Program-made: the position numbers and the translations under genes | Source: Prinia subflava | Lineage: Eukaryota > Chordata > Aves > Passeriformes > Cisticolidae | DNA length: 64,000 nucleotides | Assembly: GCF_021018805.1 (NCBI RefSeq) | Contig: NW_026961103.1 | Location: forward strand, 1-64,000 | Reading direction: 5' to 3' | Shown: positions 59,086-64,000 of the stretch, one piece after another | Layout of the letters: each line of letters opens with the position of its first letter | Numbering within the stretch: position 1 is the stretch's first letter | The notes under the pieces: generated by a model | The model's database searches: none | The model's input: only the letters and a program-made list of their open reading frames with translations | What the model was told of the DNA's origin: nothing

Positions 59086-61010
59086 TTTTTTGAATTGTGT
59101 TCGGAGTCCTCCTGCTGCGGCCGAGGCTTTGCCAGCAAGTTATGCGGGCATTGGCTCACAAAATGCCCTTTTTCATGGCAGAGGTAGCACTCGACCCGTG
59201 CTCTGGCTGGGTTCGACGCTGCCAGCTTGCGGGCCTGTGGGCGACGAGGAGTCGCATCTTCCGCAGCATGCACCTGCCGAGTTCCCTGCTTGCTTGCGGT
59301 GGTCATATGTTGAAGCAGGAAAGGGACCTTTTGCTGGCAAACTTGCAGCATCACCTGTAGAGTCCGTGGGGGTTCTGGAGGGAGACTTAAAATCGCTTGT
59401 TTGCACACATTATTAGCATTAGCAAAAACAATCTCCTCCAAAATTCTCTTACGGGCGAGCCCGTCCGTTACTTGTATTTCTAAAGCCCTAGTCATCTTGT
59501 CCACGAAATCTACAAATGATTCTGTGTCCCCTTGCCTAATCTGGGTGAATGGCGGCAGGGGTGCACGAGGCTGCATCATGAAAAAGGCTTTGCAGGCCAG
59601 GTCTCGCACCCTAGGCAAAACTGCTGGTGGAATGAGCAGTGCCTGAATTTGAGGGGACTCGAAGGGACCTTCTCCTCCCAGCAATTCAACAGTAAGGGGA
59701 TTACCTCCCTCATCGATTGCTGGGAGTGGCAGGTGCGGCAGCTCTTCCCGCAGGGCTTGCCTAAATGCAGCAAACCATAATTCAAATTCAGCCGGTGTCA
59801 TCAGGCAAGAAAATAATTGCTTTAAGTCTGCAGGAAGGGTTGTCGCAGCTGCTAGGTCTGCCTGAAGGAGGCCGCGGAAGTACGAGCTCTCTCTCCCAAA
59901 CTCTTTGTGCGCCTTACATAAATCTCGAATTATAGTTTGTGAAAATGGCTGCCAATTCGGTTTAGGTTCGCCACCCCCGCGAGCCCTTCGGTAGGTGACA
60001 GGCGCAGCTGAGAGATGCACTTCCTGGTTTCCATCGCTGTTGTCTTCCGGTTTCCTACCGTGGGAACCGGAAGAGGCAGCGTGGGAACTACCATTCCAAG
60101 ATGGCCTCCTTCCGGGGTGGGGAGAAGTGCCTGGCTCCGCCCCTAGGGCGGGCCAGGGGGCAGGAGTGGGAGGAGTGTCAGCGTGGGAAAAGGGAGGGAC
60201 CGAAGGCGGGGTTTGGGCGGCCACAAAGGGAGGAGACATCGGGTATGTGGGAGGAGCCATGGGTGGAGCAAGGGAGGGAACAGAGGGGGCGGGTGTGGGA
60301 GGGACCAAGGGGTAAAATGGGTTGGGCAGATAAAAGGGGTTGGGCGGGTATGAAGGGGTTGGGTCAAGGAAGGGATTGGATTTCGGGGGAGGGGGACGCG
60401 GGGGAGGGGTAGGAGAACGGCGCGAACGGGCGCCATCTTGTGTGTCGCAGGCGCCATCTTGTGGCTCCTGTGACGCAGCAAGATTAAATCTAACTTTTGG
60501 TCGACAACGTGGGGAAACAGGGGAAGGGCTGCGTCCCCGGGCCGCTTGTCCAGGGCGACCCGAGGATTCCTCAGCAGTCCGGACAAGACTGCTGAGGCTG
60601 GGGGACCGGGAGTTCTGGTGAGAGCCTGGGCTGGCAGACCTAGGGTCTGCGGCTCTCCTCAGAATTCCCTTCCGAGGAACACGGGGATTGGGAGAAGGGG
60701 AACGGGAAACTGGGGCGGGCGGTCGCGTTGGCTTTTCATGCAGGGGAGAGCTGTTAGCGATCGTTTTAAATTTGACAATCAAAAACATAAAATCTTGGGG
60801 ACATTTATCCGAATTGGCCGCCTTTTTTTCGATCGCCTCCCAGTAACGGGGGTTCCTCACAAGCTCCTCAGACGTGTTACTGAACTGCACGGAAAGCCAC
60901 CGCACCAGCCTTTTTAACGAACCGCGGGAGAACTGAACCTTGTTCTCCTCCAAAACTCTAACAAGAACATAATAAACTCCTTTCTGGGTGGTCGAAAGCG
61001 AGGCACCCAT
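59082..61010 (-). CDS. gag: Gag polyprotein
   Basis: 642 codons from an ATG in strong context (G at -3 and +4) to TAG. Gag is the structural precursor that assembles the particle at the membrane. The N-terminus MGAS fits myristoylation (Gly2) and is followed by a basic matrix region (about 1-95). Residues 96-330 are rich in proline and serine with arginine clusters; PPTY at 253-256 is a likely late domain that recruits NEDD4-type ligases. Capsid probably starts near 337, with the major homology region at 491-510 (IRQGDTESFVDFVDKMTRAL). One CCHC zinc knuckle occupies 608-621 (C608, C611, H616, C621); many class II viruses have two. No break is seen. Protease is not in this frame. The stop codon directly follows the slippery heptamer. 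Matrix and capsid cleavage sites are not resolved. Confidence 0.95.
   Translation of the reverse strand: MGASLSTTQKGVYYVLVRVLEENKVQFSRGSLKRLVRWLSVQFSNTSEELVRNPRYWEAIEKKAANSDKCPQDFMFLIVKFKTIANSSPLHEKPTRPPAPVSRSPSPNPRVPRKGILRRAADPRSASPGSHQNSRSPSLSSLVRTAEESSGRPGQAARGRSPSPVSPRCRPKVRFNLAASQEPQDGACDTQDGARSRRSPTPPPRPPPPKSNPFLDPTPSYPPNPFYLPNPFYPLVPPTPAPSVPSLAPPMAPPTYPMSPPFVAAQTPPSVPPFSHADTPPTPAPWPALGAEPGTSPHPGRRPSWNGSSHAASSGSHGRKPEDNSDGNQEVHLSAAPVTYRRARGGGEPKPNWQPFSQTIIRDLCKAHKEFGRESSYFRGLLQADLAAATTLPADLKQLFSCLMTPAEFELWFAAFRQALREELPHLPLPAIDEGGNPLTVELLGGEGPFESPQIQALLIPPAVLPRVRDLACKAFFMMQPRAPLPPFTQIRQGDTESFVDFVDKMTRALEIQVTDGLARKRILEEIVFANANNVCKQAILSLPPEPPRTLQVMLQVCQQKVPFLLQHMTTASKQGTRQVHAAEDATPRRPQARKLAASNPARARVECYLCHEKGHFVSQCPHNLLAKPRPQQEDSEHNSKN
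59085..59091 (-). other. -1 ribosomal frameshift site (A AAA AAC)
   Basis: The last two sense codons of gag form the canonical slippery heptamer A AAA AAC in the correct phase, immediately followed by the TAG stop. The pol frame lies at -1 relative to gag and is open from this point, so slippage here would yield Gag-Pro-Pol. Downstream, GCCCACCC (59068-59061) and GGGTGGGC (59042-59035) are exact complements and could form an 8-bp stem with an 18-nt loop. The 16-nt spacer is longer than the usual 5-9. Confidence 0.9.
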
Positions 61011-61379
61011 CTCGCCGGTGTTGAAAAACCACCCTCACCCAAGACCGGACCAACTAAATCTCAAACAGAAAACCGTAACTGCCGCAACTTAAAAACCGGG
61101 CAACCCTGCACTCGCTAAAGCCACCGATCCTCCCGGCGCGCGGCACACGCAACGTCCCCAAAAACCCGACTCTCCCCCAGCTCCGAGCCTCCCTCGAGAG
61201 CTGGCAGGAGCACTCGAACGAAACAAACCCGAACGAAAAGAACTGAAAACCGCCTGGGCACGACCAAACCGGGAGCGAAAACAAAAGCGTTAACCCCCCG
61301 GTCCTGCGCAGACTTCTCCTCGGAGCCCTCCCCCGTGGCTTGGAGAGGGGGTCCTGATCGCGTGCCCCCGACGGAGGGT

Positions 61380-61388
61380 ACTTACCTG
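61380..61388 (-). other. Major splice donor
   Basis: The minus strand reads CAG/GTAAGT, a near-perfect vertebrate donor. The exon ends at 61386 and the intron starts at 61385. It is about 375 nt before the gag start and would join to the acceptor before env to make the subgenomic mRNA. Confidence 0.75.
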
Positions 61389-61625
61389 CGGTCTTGGGGA
61401 ACCCTCAGCGCACAGAAGACTCCGCCGGGAGTGCTGCCGACGAAGCTGCCTCCTGGATCTGCGAGGAGCGCTCCTCCGAAGAGGCTGCTCGACTCGCAGC
61501 GGTGGGACTGCCCTGGATCTGAAACTCTTCGGTGCTCGCGCCTGGTGCAAGCACCGCCAATCCTCACGGGGACCACAAAGAGGGAAGACAAGAGCCTCCA
61601 CGGAAACTCAAGGCTTCTCCTCAGG

Positions 61626-61643
61626 GTCCCATCTGGGGTGCCA
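61626..61643 (-). other. Primer binding site, tRNA-Arg(CCT)-like
   Basis: The 18 nt in viral orientation are TGGCACCCCAGATGGGAC. They lie 6 nt inside the 5' LTR, and 2-3 nt is more usual. From memory, they are complementary over all 18 positions to the 3' end of vertebrate tRNA-Arg(CCT), including CCA. A tRNA at this site primes minus-strand DNA synthesis. Confidence 0.75.
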
Positions 61644-61936
61644 GCCACCTGTCGCGGTGCCGTTACTAAAGCCCCTTGGCTTCACCCCGAGCCAGCCCAG
61701 GCACCGGAGCAAGCGGAATCCGAGCTGCCCCTCAGCGGAACGAAGGGGTCAGCCCTGTGGGTTCTTGTCCCTGGGAGAGGCCGGAACGGCAGTAGGATAA
61801 CTGAAGCGACGCGCTAAGAGCGAGAAAGGAGGATCCAGCCAGCCAGACAGAGGAACCACAACTTTAATCCAACAGAGCACTGTCCAGACCGAAGTGGAAC
61901 CAGGCTGAACTGGATACCGAACAAAGAAATGCACCA

Positions 61937-61946
61937 GCTTATATGC
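61937..61946 (-). promoter_or_regulatory. TATA box in 5' LTR
   Basis: The minus strand reads GCATATAAGC. The ATTAAA polyadenylation signal follows about 70 nt downstream, so R probably starts near 61910. The same element in the 3' LTR is at 53267-53276. Confidence 0.7.
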
Positions 61947-61990
61947 TTTCGGGGTAGGGGAGGAGAAATGGGAGTCCCTCTTTGCGGCAA

Positions 61991-62047
61991 CCAATGGAAC
62001 CTTGACACTTGGGAGATAAGGGGAAGGGTTGCAAGCCTTGAACCAAT
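61991..62047 (-). promoter_or_regulatory. Two CCAAT boxes in U3
   Basis: CCAAT occurs at 61991-61995 and 62043-62047 on the plus strand (ATTGG in viral orientation), about 50 and 100 bp upstream of the TATA box. This is the usual spacing for NF-Y-type promoter elements. Function is inferred from position. Confidence 0.45.
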
Positions 62048-62174
62048 TAGGGGATAGGGGAGGGATAACACAGTGGCGGGAAGAGGGGAAAAGGTAACAT
62101 GTGACCAAGGGGAGCTTAAGAATAGGGACTTGTAGGGAGGATGTAGCAACTTATGAATTTCAATTAAGGGGGGG

Positions 62175-62208
62175 TGTACAGAACATACAGCATTGTACAG
62201 AACATACA
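62175..62208 (-). promoter_or_regulatory. 15-bp direct repeat in U3 (AGAACA words)
   Basis: TGTACAGAACATACA is repeated exactly at 62175-62189 and 62194-62208 (also 53505-53519 and 53524-53538), a 19-bp period, about 235 bp upstream of TATA. Each copy contains AGAACA, the half-site bound by glucocorticoid and androgen receptors. No full palindrome is evident, so the regulatory role is a guess. Confidence 0.4.
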
Positions 62209-62516
62209 ATATAGGACCCACCAGCCTTTCATCTTTCCCACATATCTAAATCCTTCCTACTTGGTAAACCACCCATATATCTTTCAACTTCTCTCTGCCT
62301 CAAAACCCTCTTTCCTATATCCTTCTTTCAGCACCCTCTCCTTCTTCCTTAAGTCTCTCTCTTTAAATCCTCTCCCTCGTCTGTCCTTCTTTTCCTTGTC
62401 ACAGTCCTTCACAGCACCTGCTTGTTTCTGCTTACACTGTCCCAACTTTCTTTGTGGAGTCCAACTGAGGTTTAACATACTGAAATGGGGAAAGTCCAAC
62501 CATCCACACCACCACA

Positions 62517-62522
62517 GTTGTC
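62517..62522. other. Target-site duplication, right copy
   Basis: GTTGTC immediately after the right LTR, identical to 52974-52979. Satellite D continues in register with TGTGTTTGCAGCAAGC. Confidence 0.95.
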
Positions 62523-64000
62523 TGTGTTTGCAGCAAGCAGAGAAGCTCTTGAAGACACGTACCTGCTTTCTCCAGTACTGACGTATATTTTGTACCAGTT
62601 GGTGTGTTCCTCGTCTGCAAAGCAAGAGCAAATGTGTTAGGACCTAAATTGCTTGATTTCCATGGAAGAGCTATGTAGAACACTATGCTTTGCTGTTGCT
62701 GTGTTGGTTTTCTCAAGACACAAGTCCTGTTGGTTGTCTGTGTTTGCAGCAAGCAGAGAAGCTGCTGCAGACACTTTCTTGCCCCTTTTCCACAAGTGAA
62801 GTATTTTTTGTACCAGTTGGTGTATTCCTCGTCTGCAGAGCAAGAGCAAATATGTTAGGACCTAAATTGCTTGAGTTCCATGGAAGAGCTATGTAGAACA
62901 CTATGCTTTGCTGTTGCTGTGTCGGTTTTCTCAAGAAACAAACCCTGTTTGTTCTCTCTACTACAGCGAGCAAAGAAGCTCTTGAAGACACGTACCTGCT
63001 TTCTCCACTACTGACGTATATTTTGTACCAGTTGGTGTATTCCTCGTCTGCAGAGCAAGAGCAAAGGTGTTAGGACCTAAATTGCTTGATTTCCTTGGAA
63101 GAGATATGTAGAACACTGTGCTTTGCTGTTACTGATTTGGTTTTCTCAAGACACAAGCCTTGTTGGTTGTCTGAGTTTCCAGCGAGCAGAAAAGCTGCTG
63201 CAGACACTTTCTTGCCCCTTTTCCACAAGTGAAGTATATTTTGTACCACTTGGTGTATTCCTCGTCTGCAGAGCAAGAGCAAAGGTTTTAGGATCTAAAT
63301 TGCTTGTTTTCCATGGAAGAGCTATTAAGAACACTATGCTTTGCTGTTGCTGTGTTGGTTTTCTCAAGAAACAAGTCCTGTTGGTTGTCTGTGTTTGCAG
63401 CAAGCAGAGAAGCTGCTGCAGACACTTTCTTGCTCCTTTTCCACTAGTGAAGTATATTTTGTACCAGTTCGTGTATTCCTCGTCTGCAGAGCAAGAGCAA
63501 AGGTTTTAGGATCTAAATTGCTTGTTTTCCATGGAAGAGCTATGTAGAACACTATGCTTTGCTGTTGCTGTGTTGGTTTTCTCAAGACACAAGTCCTGTT
63601 GGTTGTCTGTGTTTGCAGCAAGCAGAGAAGCTGCTGCAGACACTTTCTTGCTCCTTTTCCACTAGTGAAGTATATTTTGTACCAGTTGGTGTATTCCTCG
63701 TCTGCAGAGCAAGAGCAAAGGTTTTAGGATCTAAATTGCTTGTTTTCCATGGAAGAGCTATGTAGAACACTATGCTTTGCTGTTGCTGTGTTGGTTTTCT
63801 AAAGACACAAGCCCTGTTTGTTCCCTGTGTTTTCAGCAAGCAGAGAAGCTGCTGCAGACACTTTCTTGCCCCTTTTCCACAAGCGAAGTATATTTTGTGC
63901 CAGTTGGTGTATTCCTCGTCTGCAGAGCAAGAGCAAAGGTTTTAGGATCTAAATTGCTTGTTTTCCATGGAAGAGCTCTGTAGAACACTATGCTTTGCTG
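62517..64000. repeat. Satellite D, right part
   Basis: About 6.8 monomers of the same 217-218-bp repeat continue after the provirus and run off the window. Both monomer classes are present. The first monomer completes the one interrupted at 52979, with the duplicated GTTGTC at the boundary. Confidence 0.95.

Larger units (their letters stand above)
61011..61649 (-). other. Proviral leader (5' untranslated region)
   Basis: This 639-nt GC-rich stretch between the 5' LTR and gag contains the primer binding site and the splice donor. The unspliced-only part, 61011-61385, is where a packaging signal would be expected, but I see no specific element to name. Small open frames here have no recognisable features. 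Confidence 0.8.
52980..62516 (-). mobile_element. Full-length class II endogenous retrovirus
   Basis: A 9537-bp provirus on the minus strand inserted in satellite D. It has paired 867-bp LTRs with TG...CA ends, a 6-bp target duplication, primer binding site, splice donor, gag, pro-pol, env, splice acceptor and polypurine tract in the standard order. The LTRs agree base for base on direct reading at a constant 8670-bp offset, and gag, pol and env are each open, so insertion is recent and the copy may be polymorphic. Pol is betaretrovirus-like (class II), whereas Env has the CX6CC motif and cysteine-flanked internal fusion peptide known from alpharetroviruses. Protease, reverse transcriptase and integrase share one frame, unlike the separate pro frame of many betaretroviruses. 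The integrase tail may be frameshifted. Whether the element is competent cannot be judged from sequence alone. Confidence 0.97.
61650..62516 (-). repeat. 5' LTR of the provirus
   Basis: 867 bp, upstream in viral orientation because gag, pol and env read leftward from it. It carries the promoter used for viral transcription: a TATA box at 61937-61946 and two CCAAT boxes further upstream. U3 spans about 62516-61915; R and U5 together take the remaining roughly 265 bp. It is identical to 52980-53846 on reading. The strand facing the window reads TGTCGCGG...CCACCACA. Confidence 0.96.

Noticed and set aside
61054..61284. 76-codon minus-strand frame in the proviral leader
   Set aside because: It lies within the leader, has no known counterpart, and its composition follows the GC-rich sequence.
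1..64000. CENP-B box (TTCGNNNNANNCGGG) in the satellites
   Set aside because: I looked in the consensus of A, B, C and D; the nearest word in A (TTCGTGTCCACC on the minus strand) lacks the required A and CGGG. I did not check every monomer variant.
1..64000. Host exons, tRNA or rRNA genes, telomeric TTAGGG arrays
   Set aside because: None was seen; all sequence is accounted for by the four satellites and the provirus.

Overview
This window looks like vertebrate heterochromatin, most likely avian. It holds four blocks of tandem satellite DNA placed end to end and one full-length endogenous retrovirus inserted in the last block. I found no host protein-coding gene, tRNA, rRNA or single-copy stretch. 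The bird assignment is an inference from the provirus (a class II/betaretrovirus-like pol joined to an alpharetrovirus-like Env with an internal fusion peptide) and from the satellite landscape. A reptile cannot be excluded.

Layout. (1) 1-18196, satellite A: about 92 head-to-tail monomers of 192-202 bp, organised into multi-monomer higher-order repeats (best case 2960 bp, 15 monomers). (2) 18197-38698, satellite B: about 360 copies of a 57-bp unit with a PstI site, in higher-order blocks of about 3.5 kb. Read on the minus strand, each consensus unit contains a close match to the bipartite vertebrate CTCF site (upstream box, 6-nt spacer, 19-nt core), always in the same orientation. (3) 38699-42879, satellite C: about 6.7 nearly identical 621-bp units. 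(4) 42880-52979 and 62517-64000, satellite D: 217-218-bp monomers distantly related to C, with a higher-order period of about 2.39 kb. The A, B and C units are multiples of three or close to it, so they produce long open frames on both strands that are not genes.

The provirus occupies 52980-62516 on the minus strand, flanked by a 6-bp target duplication (GTTGTC). Its two 867-bp LTRs look identical on direct reading. From 5' to 3' of the virus: 5' LTR, primer binding site matching tRNA-Arg(CCT), leader with a strong splice donor, gag (642 aa), a canonical -1 slippery heptamer touching the gag stop codon, pro-pol in one frame, a splice acceptor 12 nt before env, env (503 aa), polypurine tract, 3' LTR. 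No stop codon breaks the three main frames. The conserved end of integrase, however, lies in a +1 frame relative to pol, which is the one visible candidate lesion. Identical LTRs and open frames point to a very recent insertion.

The parts do not form a host pathway. The most interesting possibility is architectural: satellite B may be a 20-kb array of same-facing CTCF-like sites next to other satellites, which could act as an insulator or loop-anchor element if CTCF binds it.
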